Assembly: GCA_040882645.1 (NCBI GenBank)
Contig: JBBEAX010000047.1
Span: 1-64,000, forward strand
DNA from: JAUYIV01 sp040882645
GTDB lineage: Bacteria; Actinomycetota; Acidimicrobiia; Spongiisociales; UBA11373
Direction of reading: 5' to 3'
Length of the DNA: 64,000 nt
Of the stretch, positions 33,344-42,132 are shown one piece after another. Each line of letters begins with the position of its first letter. Position 1 is the stretch's first letter. The position numbers were made by a program, and so were the translations under genes. The notes under the pieces are model-generated. The model was not told the DNA's origin. It made no database searches and was given only the letters and a program-made list of their open reading frames with translations.

Positions 33344-33887
33344 GACGCCGGGGTCACGCCGATGGCTGGTGTGGACCGCGACGCTCGCGCCGCTTGCCTT
33401 GCTGATCGCCTTCGTGATGGTGAACACCCTGTCGGGTGAGCCACACCAGCAGGGGGCCAGTGTCGTGCCCGACTTCGAACTCGCTACCAGTGCCGGCGGC
33501 GTCGTCGACCGCGAGGCGGCCCTCGGCCAGGGCGACGCGCTGTTCTACTTCTCGATGGGGGTGGGCTGCGATGGCTGCTTTGCCCAGATTCCCGAGATCG
33601 CGGCCGGGTTGGAGGCCAGAAACATTCGTCTCGTTCCGGTGATGACCAACCCCCCTTCGGCCGTTGCCGCTGAGGCGCTCCGTTGGGGCGTCGAGATTCC
33701 GATCCTCATCGATTCCGATCTCTCGCTCTCGAGGGCGATGGGGATGGTCGGTGTCTACGGGCACGGCAACAGTCCCAGCCACAGCTTCGCACTCGCCCGG
33801 GCCGATGGGACCGTCGAGTGGATCCGCCACTACGCAGAGATGTTCGTCCCCGCCGACGCCTTCTTCTCCGAACTCGACGCCGCATGA
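33300..33887 (+). CDS. Membrane-anchored TlpA/redoxin-like protein
   Basis: A 195-residue protein with one N-terminal transmembrane anchor (about 24-44) and an outward-facing thioredoxin-fold domain with C90-x-x-C93 (GVGCDGCFAQ). I chose ATG 33300 because AAAGGA lies six bases upstream; ATG 33282 is possible. It overlaps the CcdA-like gene and would be its natural electron acceptor. The target of reduction is unknown. Confidence 0.83.
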   Translation: MTKTSSQPISSTATETPGSRRWLVWTATLAPLALLIAFVMVNTLSGEPHQQGASVVPDFELATSAGGVVDREAALGQGDALFYFSMGVGCDGCFAQIPEIAAGLEARNIRLVPVMTNPPSAVAAEALRWGVEIPILIDSDLSLSRAMGMVGVYGHGNSPSHSFALARADGTVEWIRHYAEMFVPADAFFSELDAA

Positions 33888-33900
33888 CGCGCCCCCCTCG

Positions 33901-34803
33901 ATGATCGCCTCCATCACCTACCAGCCCATCCCGATCGTGCACCTGGGCGGATTCCACCTCTCGATCCATGGCGTGTTCATCGCCCTCGGGTTCCTCGCCG
34001 GGGCTTGGATCGCGGTCAGGGCCGTGGAGCGCGCCGGAGGCGACACCGTGAGCTACCAGAGCGTGCTGAACTGGGCCCTGGTCGGAGCCCTCGTCGGGGC
34101 GCGTTACCTGACCGCCCCGGCGGCGCTGCTGGATGGTGCGGGCTGGGTTGCCTTCTCACCGGTCGCCGGGAACTTCTCCATCCTGGGTGGCTTCACCGGA
34201 GGGATTCTCGTTGGATGGTGGCGAATGCGGTCATTGGGCATGAGTCTTCTTCCGACTCTGGATCTCTCCGCCCCCGGCCTCGCACTCGGCACCATTGTGG
34301 GCCGCCTCGGATGTCTGGCGATCGCCGAGCACCTCGGAACCGCCACCACGCTCCCGTGGGGGTACGCGGTGATGGCCGGATACGACGTGGCGCCTGCCCA
34401 CAATGCGCTCGAATGCACAATTGCCCCCGCGGGTGCCGACGGCGTCTGTGGGGTTTATCAGCCGGTGGCGCTCTACGACCTTCTGGGGGCGGCCGCCCTG
34501 CTCCTGGTGCTGGTGGTGGCGAGCCGGCGGATGCGGCTCCGCCCGGGGCAGTTGTTTGCCGGGTGGATGGTCTGGTATGGGGTACAGCGCTTCCTGCTCG
34601 ACTCCCTCAGGGCGGGTGACGCCGGCCCGGGTGGGTTCACCTGGAATCAGCTCGTCGGGCTCACTGGTGCCATCGCTGGTCTCTTCCTGATGCGCTGGAT
34701 GGGGCGGCGCTCGGAACGAGGGACCGGGCCTCCGGAACCGGGCGAGCCCGTCGCCGGCGCCGCTGATCCTGTCCTCCAACGCGAGGTCGACCGGATGCGG
34801 TAG
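33901..34803 (+). CDS. Divergent prolipoprotein diacylglyceryl transferase (Lgt-like)
   Basis: A 300-residue membrane protein with about seven helices and a Lgt-type signature GTIVGRLGCLAIAEHLG. The signature keeps the Arg, Glu and final Gly, but the usual Asn after GRxG is Cys, and the usual HGG of the SFHGG block is LGG (FSILGG). Missing the conserved His suggests altered activity. Lgt moves diacylglycerol to lipoprotein cysteines; this may be a specialised paralogue in the metal operon. It follows the TlpA-like gene by 13 bp. Confidence 0.75.
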   Translation: MIASITYQPIPIVHLGGFHLSIHGVFIALGFLAGAWIAVRAVERAGGDTVSYQSVLNWALVGALVGARYLTAPAALLDGAGWVAFSPVAGNFSILGGFTGGILVGWWRMRSLGMSLLPTLDLSAPGLALGTIVGRLGCLAIAEHLGTATTLPWGYAVMAGYDVAPAHNALECTIAPAGADGVCGVYQPVALYDLLGAAALLLVLVVASRRMRLRPGQLFAGWMVWYGVQRFLLDSLRAGDAGPGGFTWNQLVGLTGAIAGLFLMRWMGRRSERGTGPPEPGEPVAGAADPVLQREVDRMR

Positions 34804-35201
34804 CCGAGGGGTCGGGCGGAGTCCCGCCGCGTTCCGACACACATCCCGGCTCTCAACCCTCGTCCCTCAGGCACGTCGGCGAGGGATTGGTGACTGGCTG
34901 CTGGCCGGGATGGTGCGCATCGGGCAAGAGATCGGTGGAGCGGTGCTCGACCGAGGTGCGTCTGTTCGGACTTTCGGGAGCCCGACGCTGTCGACCATCC
35001 ACCACGTCCTGGATTGGGTCGGCCATCGGGGAGGACCTCCTCCCTGTGGAGAGTCCAGGATGGGATCGGTGGTCGCGGGCGGAGCCCGTCGGAAGTCCAC
35101 TAGACCGGAAGGGGGCTGTTCGATCCCGGATTGCAAATCTTCGTTCAGAGGCTAAGCCGGCGCCACCTGTCGGTGGGCACCAAATCACGCCATGAGACCT
35201 C
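34804..35201. other. Intergenic region without a convincing gene
   Basis: About 400 bp. Short frames on both strands show no recognisable domain and no ribosome site. Short inverted repeats such as GGAGG-A-CCTCC near 35030 are present. The region ends at the MerR-type promoter at 35202. Confidence 0.6.
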
Positions 35202-35233
35202 TTGACATTCCAGTCGACTGGCAGATGTACGTT
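35202..35233 (+). promoter_or_regulatory. MerR-type promoter of the Met-rich small protein gene
   Basis: TTGACA (35202-35207) and TACGTT (35228-35233) are 20 bp apart. The spacer contains the perfect 12-bp palindrome CCAGTCGACTGG. Spacing and dyad match the copA promoter. A gene with a strong ribosome site starts 32 bp downstream. Confidence 0.85.
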
Positions 35234-35264
35234 GGACGTGGGACGGAAATCAAGGAGGCGAGCG

Positions 35265-35558
35265 ATGAAAGGTCTGGCAGTATTGGTTGGGCTGTTGGTG
35301 ATGGTGACGATTGGTCTTGGCATTGGCTTGGGCGGCTCAACACCTGATGATCAACCCACGACCCGGGTGCGTGCCGACCATGTCGGAATGCCCGAATCCG
35401 ACCAGCTGATGCTCCAGCAGATGCGGAGCGGGACTTCGCCGGGCATGACGCCCATGATCAGGGAGGATCCGATGTGGGTAGACCCGGACATGATCAAGGC
35501 TCAGGAGGAGTACCAGGCGCAACTCGACCGCATGGTGGGAAAGCGACCCGGTCGGTAG
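35265..35558 (+). CDS. Met-rich membrane-anchored or secreted small protein
   Basis: A 97-residue protein with one N-terminal hydrophobic helix (about 4-25) and a Met-rich outer part (nine Met in about 50 residues, for example LMLQQM, PGMTPM, DPMWVDPDM). Spaced methionines are typical Cu(I)/Ag(I) ligands. AAGGAGG at 35252-35258 fixes ATG 35265. The MerR-type promoter directly upstream places it in the copper regulon. I do not recognise a family. Confidence 0.8.
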   Translation: MKGLAVLVGLLVMVTIGLGIGLGGSTPDDQPTTRVRADHVGMPESDQLMLQQMRSGTSPGMTPMIREDPMWVDPDMIKAQEEYQAQLDRMVGKRPGR

Positions 35559-35740
35559 AGCAGGGGGTGGCGATGGTTCTTAATGCCGCCGACGCCTCGG
35601 GGAGGTCGTCGACGCTTGGGTCGATATCAGGGGAGCCTCCTCGCCGTGTCGCCTCAACCCGGATCCGGCCCCCATGGTGACCCCGTGGAGTTGTCCGCTG
35701 CATGGTGAGAACGGGTTGATCCCTACGGAACGGGACTGAC

Positions 35741-36895
35741 ATGGCGGGGATGGTCGATTCAGGGTCTTTCGGCTCCGGCACCGGCGGGGCCCCCTTCGAA
35801 CTCCGTCGTCTCGGGGTGGTGATGGAACCCGAACCGGGCAAGTCGTACGAGGAAGAGGGTGTGCTCAACCCGGCCGTGGTGCGGGGTCGGGATGGCCAGC
35901 TCTATCTCTTCCCGAGACTGGTGGCCCGGGGCAACTACTCCCGGATCGGCATCGCCCGGGTCCGTTTCGGGGAAGACGGCGACCCGGTCGGAGTCGATCG
36001 GATCGGGATTGCCTTGGAGCCGGAAGCCGAATACGAGTTGCGGGAAGATGGTGGCGGCTGTGAAGACCCGCGCATCAGCTTTGTCGACTCGCTGGGGCTG
36101 TATGTCATGACCTACACCGCGTTCTCACCTGATGGGCCTCGTATCGCGCTGGCGGTTTCTCAGGATCTCTTCTCGTGGGAGCGGCTGGGGCTGGCCACCT
36201 TCAAGCCCGAGGATCGTGTCGACTTCAACGGGGTCAACAACAAGGACGGACTGATCTTCCCGGCGGCGGTGCCCGACCCGGACGGCAGGCCGGCAATGGC
36301 CATGATCCACCGGCCCCTTTTCCCGGGCACCAACACGCAGGAGATCGTCACCCGCGCAGCGGCGAGGACGGTCGACCTGGACCGGGAGAGTATGTGGATC
36401 TCATACTGCCCGCTCGATGCCGCCGCAGTCCATTCCTACCATGATCTTTGTCACTTCCAATCCAATCATCGTCTGGCTGCGCCGAAAGCATCCTGGGAGC
36501 GGCTGAAGGTGGGAGGCGGAGCACCCCCGGTTCTGACGTCATACGGGTGGCTGGTCGTATATCACGGTGTGACGGAGTCCGGCGACCGCGGCAGGCGTCA
36601 CGGACTGCGGTATTCGGCGGCTGTCCTGATCCTCGACCGTCACGATCCTCGGGTCATCTCCTACCGGTCTCCGACGCCAGTCCTTTCCCCGGAGCTCCCC
36701 GAAGAGCGCCACGGCGTGGTGGCGGATGTGGTTTTCCCGACCGGCGTCGATCGCCGGTCCGACCTCGGCCTCTCAAACCGAATCGACGTGTACTACGGCA
36801 TGGCCGACAGCCGCATCGGCGTGGCCCGCATGGACCTGCCGGACTCTTTGCCGTTGGCGTCCCGATTCGATGACAACGCTTTCACGCGCGAGTAG
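35741..36895 (+). CDS. GH130-like mannosyl phosphorylase/glycosidase
   Basis: A 384-residue five-bladed beta-propeller of the GH130 type, enzymes that phosphorolyse beta-mannosides to mannose-1-phosphate or hydrolyse them. Visible blocks are EEGVLNPAVV near 45, GCEDPRISF near 107, DFNGVNNKDG near 160, GGGAPPVLTSYGWLVVYHGV near 266 and HGVVADVVFPTG near 320. It is next to a GT4 gene and a PMM-like gene, which fits mannose metabolism. Phosphorylase or hydrolase cannot be decided by eye. Confidence 0.82.
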   Translation: MAGMVDSGSFGSGTGGAPFELRRLGVVMEPEPGKSYEEEGVLNPAVVRGRDGQLYLFPRLVARGNYSRIGIARVRFGEDGDPVGVDRIGIALEPEAEYELREDGGGCEDPRISFVDSLGLYVMTYTAFSPDGPRIALAVSQDLFSWERLGLATFKPEDRVDFNGVNNKDGLIFPAAVPDPDGRPAMAMIHRPLFPGTNTQEIVTRAAARTVDLDRESMWISYCPLDAAAVHSYHDLCHFQSNHRLAAPKASWERLKVGGGAPPVLTSYGWLVVYHGVTESGDRGRRHGLRYSAAVLILDRHDPRVISYRSPTPVLSPELPEERHGVVADVVFPTGVDRRSDLGLSNRIDVYYGMADSRIGVARMDLPDSLPLASRFDDNAFTRE

Positions 36896-36968
36896 GTCTG
36901 GGCTGAAATCCCGTCCAAGGCCGAATCCATTCTGGCCAAAGCTGGGTACCCACGACGCCCACACCCCC

Positions 36969-37000
36969 TTGACATTCCAGGTGACTGGAAGGTGTACGGT
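36969..37000 (+). promoter_or_regulatory. Third MerR-type promoter
   Basis: TTGACA (36969-36974) and TACGGT (36995-37000) are 20 bp apart with the dyad TTCCAG-GTGA-CTGGAA in the spacer. It is nearly identical to the other two sites. No obvious gene starts within 250 bp; a strong hairpin follows at 37074-37111. Confidence 0.8.
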
Positions 37001-37006
37001 GGGAGC

Positions 37007-37111
37007 ATGACCTTGCAGACGGTGTCCTCGATGATCGATCGACTGCGAGGGGGAGCCGGGTCGATGGCGTCGGCACAGCGCCGTCCCGGTTGGAACTGGG
37101 ACGGCGCTGTG
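37007..37111 (+). ncRNA. Candidate metal-induced short RNA ending in a 14-bp hairpin
   Basis: Transcription from the promoter at 36969-37000 should start near 37007 and would soon meet CACAGCGCCGTCCC / GGGACGGCGCTGTG (37074-37087 and 37098-37111), a perfect 14-bp stem with a 10-base loop. There is no U-tract, so this may be a terminator of the actinobacterial type, an attenuator of the GT4 gene, or the 3' end of a small RNA. An ATG at 37007 could also start a leaderless frame, but its product is not protein-like. Confidence 0.45.
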
Positions 37112-37266
37112 TGCAGCTCTTGTCCGGTCGACGGTGGTGAGGTAAAGATGACCTCCCTTATGAAATCGGAGCGGAACGGGCGGGTTCGCCGGCCTCCAAG
37201 GGACTGTTTGGCCCAGTCGCTACCCCGAGTCCCGCGTGTATCAAGTAATGCCATGCGGAGAGATCA

Positions 37267-38424
37267 ATGGAGGCCGGGATGCCACATCCTCGCATCTTGT
37301 TCGTAAGCACCTATCCCCTCACGCGTTGCGGGATCGCCACCTTCACTCGCTCTCTCATACGGAGCCTGGGGGAGGTGAGGCACAGCACAGATGGTCTGGG
37401 CGTGGCCCGGCTGCGCAGTCGGAGCGACGACACGATCTCAGTGGGTGCCGAGGTGGTGGTGGAGGCTCCGGCCCATTCCCGGTCATGGCCGGTGGAGGTG
37501 GCCCGGGTCGCGCAGGGTTTCGACGTGATGTGGGTCCAGCACGAGTTCGGCATCTTCGGACCCGACAGCGGCCGGAGGGTGCTGGACCTGTGTGAGCTGA
37601 CCACGGTGCCGTTGGTCGTCACCATGCATACCGTGCTGGCGGAACCGACACCGGAGGAGGGCGAGATCGTCGAACGGCTGGCCTCGCGTAGCGAGCGACT
37701 GGTTGTCATGTCCCAAGCGGCCCGCAAGAGACTCCTCGTCACTCATTCCGTCGATCCCGCCAAGGTCACGGTGGTCCCGCATGGCGCTCATGGCTTCCGG
37801 CGGATTGGGGAACCCAACCATGGTCCCCGGCCCATCATCGCCACCTGGGGCCTGCTCGGACCGGGAAAGGGCATTGAGTGGGGCATCGAGGCCATGGTCC
37901 GTCTCCGGCATATCCGGCCGCTGCCCCGCTATGTGATCCAGGGTGCGACGCATCCCAACGTGCTAGCGGCCGAGGGCGACGCCTACCGTCGCCATCTGTG
38001 GTCATTGGCCTCCGATTTGGGCGTTGCCGACATGGTGACGATGTCGAGCGCCTACCTGACGAACGAACAGTTGGGAGCTTTCATAGCGGAGATCGACATA
38101 GCCCTACTTCCCTACGACTCCCTGACCCAGGTCACCTCGGGGGTCCTGGTGGAGGCCTTGGGGGCCGGCTTGCCGGTGGTCGCCACTGCTTTTCCGCATG
38201 CCATCGAGCTGCTCTCAGATGGAGCGGGTCTGGTAGTCCCACACAGGGATCCCAAAGCAATGGCGATGGCACTCGAGGGCCTGCTGACCCGCCCCCTAGC
38301 ACTGCGGGCGGCGGCGATGGCCGCCTCAAGGATGGCTCCCGACCTGAGGTGGTCGTCGGTGGCGTCACGCAGCGACTCGGTGGCAAACCACGCCGTAGCC
38401 GCCGCCGCGGCGAGTGTGGCATGA
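37267..38424 (+). CDS. GT4 family glycosyltransferase
   Basis: A 385-residue GT-B enzyme. The N-terminal domain begins ILFVSTYPLTRCGIATFTRSL, and the C-terminal domain holds the nucleotide-sugar motif EALGAGLPVVATAFPHAIELL with the E-x7-E-like spacing. A mannosyltransferase role is inferred from the flanking GH130 and PMM-like genes. ATG 37267 and ATG 37279 (GGAGG just upstream) are both possible. It may be read from the MerR-type promoter about 270 bp upstream. Confidence 0.88.
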   Translation: MEAGMPHPRILFVSTYPLTRCGIATFTRSLIRSLGEVRHSTDGLGVARLRSRSDDTISVGAEVVVEAPAHSRSWPVEVARVAQGFDVMWVQHEFGIFGPDSGRRVLDLCELTTVPLVVTMHTVLAEPTPEEGEIVERLASRSERLVVMSQAARKRLLVTHSVDPAKVTVVPHGAHGFRRIGEPNHGPRPIIATWGLLGPGKGIEWGIEAMVRLRHIRPLPRYVIQGATHPNVLAAEGDAYRRHLWSLASDLGVADMVTMSSAYLTNEQLGAFIAEIDIALLPYDSLTQVTSGVLVEALGAGLPVVATAFPHAIELLSDGAGLVVPHRDPKAMAMALEGLLTRPLALRAAAMAASRMAPDLRWSSVASRSDSVANHAVAAAAASVA

Positions 38425-38597
38425 CCGATACGGGAGACGGATGATGGCCTTCGTCGGTTTTCGGGACACCTACCGTATGGGCGTATGGTCCCCGTGACCG
38501 AAGAAGTGGATGCTGGCACCGCGTCGCGTATCGGTGCTGTCTCGAGTAACAGAGGTCAGATATCCGGGACCCGTAGGCACCAGGCTTTCGCCCAGCA

Positions 38598-39365
38598 GTG
38601 TTCGGCCTGATGAAACGACGGGTGATCGCCTTCGACCTCGACGGGACGTTGGCAGTGACAAAATCGGCGATTTCCGACGTCATGGCCGACCGGTTGCGAG
38701 ATCTCCTGTTGCTATACGAGGTCTGTGTGATTTCGGGCGGCAAGTTCGATCAGTTCAAGATCCAGCTGATAGACCGGCTCGATGTGAGCCCGAAGCAAAT
38801 GTCGAGGCTCCACATCATGCCTACCTCTGGGACGAGGTATTTACGGTTCGATGAGCAGAAGCTCGATTGGGTCTTGCAGTATGCCGAAGACCTTTCCCCT
38901 CAAGAGCGAGCCCAGATCGTCGAGGTGCTCACCGCCGGCGCCAAGAAGCTGGGCTACTGGGACACCGAGCCCTTTGGGGACATCATCGAGGACCGTGGTA
39001 GCCAGATCACCTACTCCGCCCTGGGGCAGGAGGCACCGGCGGAGATGAAATATGCGTGGGATCCAGATGGGATCAAGAAGGAGGCACTCCGTGACTACGC
39101 CGCCGAACAACTGCCCAATCTGGAGGTACATGTTGGTGGAACCACTTCGGTCGATGTGACCGAAGCGGGGATCGACAAGGCCTACGGGATGAGAAAGTTG
39201 ATGGCCGTCCTCAACCTGACCAGCGACGACATCTTGTTCTTTGGCGACAAGCTCGATGAGGGTGGTAACGACTATCCGGTCAAATCGGTAGGGATCGACA
39301 CCATCGCGGTCAAGAGCTGGGAAGAAACCGCCCTGGTGCTCCAGGCCATTATCGAGGTGTCCTGA
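38598..39365 (+). CDS. HAD-IIB phosphatase/phosphomannomutase-like protein
   Basis: A 255-residue HAD enzyme with motif I FDLDGTL (about 12-18), a C2B cap, and motif IV FFGDKLDEGGNDYP near 215. The cap segment GGTTSVDVTEAGIDKAYG resembles the substrate loop of eukaryotic-type phosphomannomutases. It may therefore convert mannose-1-phosphate and mannose-6-phosphate, linking GH130 output to central metabolism, or act as a phosphatase. Start is GTG 38598 or ATG 38610. Confidence 0.83.
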   Translation: MFGLMKRRVIAFDLDGTLAVTKSAISDVMADRLRDLLLLYEVCVISGGKFDQFKIQLIDRLDVSPKQMSRLHIMPTSGTRYLRFDEQKLDWVLQYAEDLSPQERAQIVEVLTAGAKKLGYWDTEPFGDIIEDRGSQITYSALGQEAPAEMKYAWDPDGIKKEALRDYAAEQLPNLEVHVGGTTSVDVTEAGIDKAYGMRKLMAVLNLTSDDILFFGDKLDEGGNDYPVKSVGIDTIAVKSWEETALVLQAIIEVS

Positions 39366-39495
39366 CCGTCGAAAGCATCGCAGCCGTCGCACGACCGAAC
39401 ACGGGTTTCAGCAACCAACGCGTGCTCATCGTTCCGATCGTCGGGGTGCCAGGCGCTCGACGCCCCTGAAAGTCGCCTGTTGCTCCGTGCTCATA

Positions 39496-40866
39496 TCAGC
39501 GGATGACACGTTGCCACCTGCCGTAGCGCTCCCGGACAGGTCCGCGACGGAGGCTGAGCAGGATCAGCAGAGCGCCCGCGGCGATGTCGTTCCATCGGGA
39601 GGCCGTCGTACCGCCCCCTAGCAGCCAGGGGGCGGCGACGATCCAGGCGCCGAAGGCGACGTTGAGGAAGCGAGCGGCGCGGCCCACCTCGGCCAGGGCG
39701 ATTATCGCCACGGTCACCACCAGCGCCCCGACGAGGTTGTCGCTGTCTGCTGCCCTGCCCACGGTCCCGAACACCGCGGGCGAGGCCATCAGCCACAAAC
39801 CTACCGCCGCGCTGGCGAGCAGGTTCCATGGAAGCGTCACACCCCACTTCATCGCCTCGGCGCTCACCACGTCAGGGCGGACCTCGGCGTCGGTGCCGGT
39901 CTCGGTGAGGGTGCCGCCCATCCAGAAGATACGCCAGACCGATTCGCCGTCGCGCCGGGCCTGGGCCAGGAACTGGCCCATGGCGACTACCTCGTCGAGG
40001 GTGAGGGCGATCATGATCAGCATCGCCAGGGCAGCGATCAGGCAGGGCGTGCACCAGGCGCCGACCGCCACCGGCTGGAGGATGATGAGGGTGACGCTGG
40101 CGATGCCGAGGGGCACCACCAGGATGCCGAAGAACGCCACCATCCAGGGCATGGTCCGCCAGCGCGCCTTGTCGCCCATGAACCCCATCAGCGCCTCGAT
40201 CATGTACAGGACCGCGCCGAGTCCGGCGTCGGAGATGGGGAAGGAACGCGAAACGTCTGAGTTGAGGACCGCTCTGGTCCCGGGATCGAAGAACGGCTCC
40301 CACACGGAGCTGGTGTAGCCGAGCTGAAATGCGGCCATCTGCCGAGAAAGGAAGAAGCCGACCAAGGCGAGCGCGATGATGGGCGCCCGTTGTGACCAGG
40401 TCGAGGGGTTGTAGGACCAACCGGGTGGCGCGTCCGGGCCCGGAAGCATCCGCATACCCGGCATCCCCGGCATGAGCAGGACGAAGGCGATCACGAGCGC
40501 CCCGGTGAGAGTGTCATTGGCGTAGGCGGCCGCCGTCGGCGCCTTGAAGACGAGCGGGGCGAAAAGCAGCCACACCCCGACCAGCGAGTTCGCCCATGGC
40601 GCCCACGCCGACCCGCGCGTGAGTGTCACGGTGGAGAACCCGATCACAAGGGCCCCGCTGATCACATCACTCCACGTGAGCGCACTGCTGCCGTAGTCCA
40701 GAGCGAAGGGACTCGTGATCAACCAGACACCCAAAATGATGGCGGCGAAGAAGTGGGCCGAAGGCGCCGCCTGCCCGTGGGGCGTCATCGCGCCGGATCT
40801 CTCCTCGGGTTTGGCGACGGCCTGGCCTTGGGCCGGGTGCTGGCCGTGGCCCGGGTCAGCTTCCAC
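39496..40866 (-). CDS. SPW-repeat protein with central VKOR domain
   Basis: A 456-residue membrane protein. SPW-repeat units flank both sides (WLITSPFALDYG near 48; SAAVGLWLMASPAVFG near 365), and the centre (about 160-310) is a vitamin K epoxide reductase-like four-helix bundle with a CxxC in GAWCTPCLIAA. VKOR makes disulfides in secreted proteins using quinones. The GTG start overlaps the SDR gene by 11 bp, with AGGA upstream. The SPW function is unknown. Confidence 0.8.
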   Translation of the reverse strand: MEADPGHGQHPAQGQAVAKPEERSGAMTPHGQAAPSAHFFAAIILGVWLITSPFALDYGSSALTWSDVISGALVIGFSTVTLTRGSAWAPWANSLVGVWLLFAPLVFKAPTAAAYANDTLTGALVIAFVLLMPGMPGMRMLPGPDAPPGWSYNPSTWSQRAPIIALALVGFFLSRQMAAFQLGYTSSVWEPFFDPGTRAVLNSDVSRSFPISDAGLGAVLYMIEALMGFMGDKARWRTMPWMVAFFGILVVPLGIASVTLIILQPVAVGAWCTPCLIAALAMLIMIALTLDEVVAMGQFLAQARRDGESVWRIFWMGGTLTETGTDAEVRPDVVSAEAMKWGVTLPWNLLASAAVGLWLMASPAVFGTVGRAADSDNLVGALVVTVAIIALAEVGRAARFLNVAFGAWIVAAPWLLGGGTTASRWNDIAAGALLILLSLRRGPVRERYGRWQRVIR

Positions 40867-41980
40867 TGGTCGTTTCCTGGCGTCTGCGATGCTTGGCGAG
40901 CTTGTTTAGGGAACGGGACGGCTCCAACTCATTCTCGCGGTACCAACCCAGTGGGTCCTTCTCGAGCGCGGCGACGATCACAGGAAGCGTGGCGCGCAAC
41001 GAGCGGGTCGGCTCCCACCCCAGCATCGTGCGGGCCCGGGTGATGTCGAGGGCGTAGTGGTCGCTGGCGCGGTCGATCATCCACGGCCTGATCCACCGCT
41101 CACGCCCGGGGATGCGGGCCAGCAGCCAAGCGCCGATCTTGATCAGCGGCTTCAGCTGTATCGGGATCGGGATCGTCTCCAGCTCCTTGCCGTGAAGCAG
41201 GCGTGCGAAGGTGTGCTGGAGTTCGTCGTAGGTGAGCGTCTCCGCCTCGCCGAGCAGCAGCGGCAGCTCCGGCGGCAGCGCCTCGCGCCGCTCCACTAGC
41301 GTAACGATGGCGTCCACCAGATCGTCCATGTGCAGGTAGGACGCGCCGTGGGCGGTGGTGCCCGCATAGACGTGGCTGCTGAGCTGGCGCTCATATATGC
41401 GCTGGATTTGCTGGGCCAGGGGGATCGAGTGACACCCGTCGTCATAGACGCCAGCGATGCGCAGCAGCACAGCGGGGATGTCGCCGCGCCTGTCGTGGAT
41501 CACCTGCTCCGTCTTCACTTTCGACTCCGGATAGGCCCAGCTCGGGTCTATCGGCGAGTCCTCGTCGATGAGCTGGCCGGGCTGGGCGGGTCGGTGTATG
41601 AGCATCGTGCTGGAGAAGATGAACTGCTCGACACGGAAGTCGAGCTCATGCAATCCCCGCAGCAGCCGGCCTGTGCCGCGTACTGTGATCTCTTCGTACT
41701 GCGGGCTCGGTTCCCCCAAGAAGTCGTAGTAGGCGGCGAGATGGACGAACGACGCAACGTGGCCCCCGTGGTGCTGTTGGATCGCGGCAAGCCCCTCCCG
41801 TACGCTCTGGTCGGAGGTGACGTCGACGGGGACGCCCACACAGCCAGGCGGGGGCGGGTTGTCCGCTCTGCGATCGAAGCCGACCACCTCATCGAAGCGG
41901 CTGGTGAAGCGCTGCATCAATGCTTCCCCGATCCGACCGTTCGAACCGGTGACGATGATGATGCCGTTGTCTGCCGTCAT
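40856..41980 (-). CDS. NAD-dependent epimerase/dehydratase (extended SDR)
   Basis: A 374-residue extended SDR. The nucleotide motif GSNGRIG is near residue 12, the catalytic pair is YPESK near 150 with STMLIH upstream, and the C-terminal part binds the substrate. Sugar-nucleotide epimerase activity is likely but the substrate is not known. It overlaps the SPW-VKOR gene by 11 bp, which suggests joint translation. Confidence 0.86.
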   Translation of the reverse strand: MTADNGIIIVTGSNGRIGEALMQRFTSRFDEVVGFDRRADNPPPPGCVGVPVDVTSDQSVREGLAAIQQHHGGHVASFVHLAAYYDFLGEPSPQYEEITVRGTGRLLRGLHELDFRVEQFIFSSTMLIHRPAQPGQLIDEDSPIDPSWAYPESKVKTEQVIHDRRGDIPAVLLRIAGVYDDGCHSIPLAQQIQRIYERQLSSHVYAGTTAHGASYLHMDDLVDAIVTLVERREALPPELPLLLGEAETLTYDELQHTFARLLHGKELETIPIPIQLKPLIKIGAWLLARIPGRERWIRPWMIDRASDHYALDITRARTMLGWEPTRSLRATLPVIVAALEKDPLGWYRENELEPSRSLNKLAKHRRRQETTSGS

Positions 41981-42132
41981 GGTGATCGTCCGTTTATGTC
42001 CTCATCGTCCTGCTTGGCCCTGCCAGCATCCGATTCCGGACGAGATCTCGTCTGCGGGATTCTACCGATTTGGTCCGCGGCACGATCAACCCGAGGCACC
42101 AGCATCCTGGCTCGACGTCGCGTTGCCGCGGC

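Noticed and set aside
34910..35155. Small plus-strand frame between the Lgt-like gene and the MerR-type promoter
   Set aside because: No ribosome site, no recognisable domain, and a competing minus-strand frame of equal quality.
37007..37306. Leaderless frame after the third MerR-type promoter
   Set aside because: Its translation crosses a 14-bp hairpin and the GT4 start, with no protein-like character.
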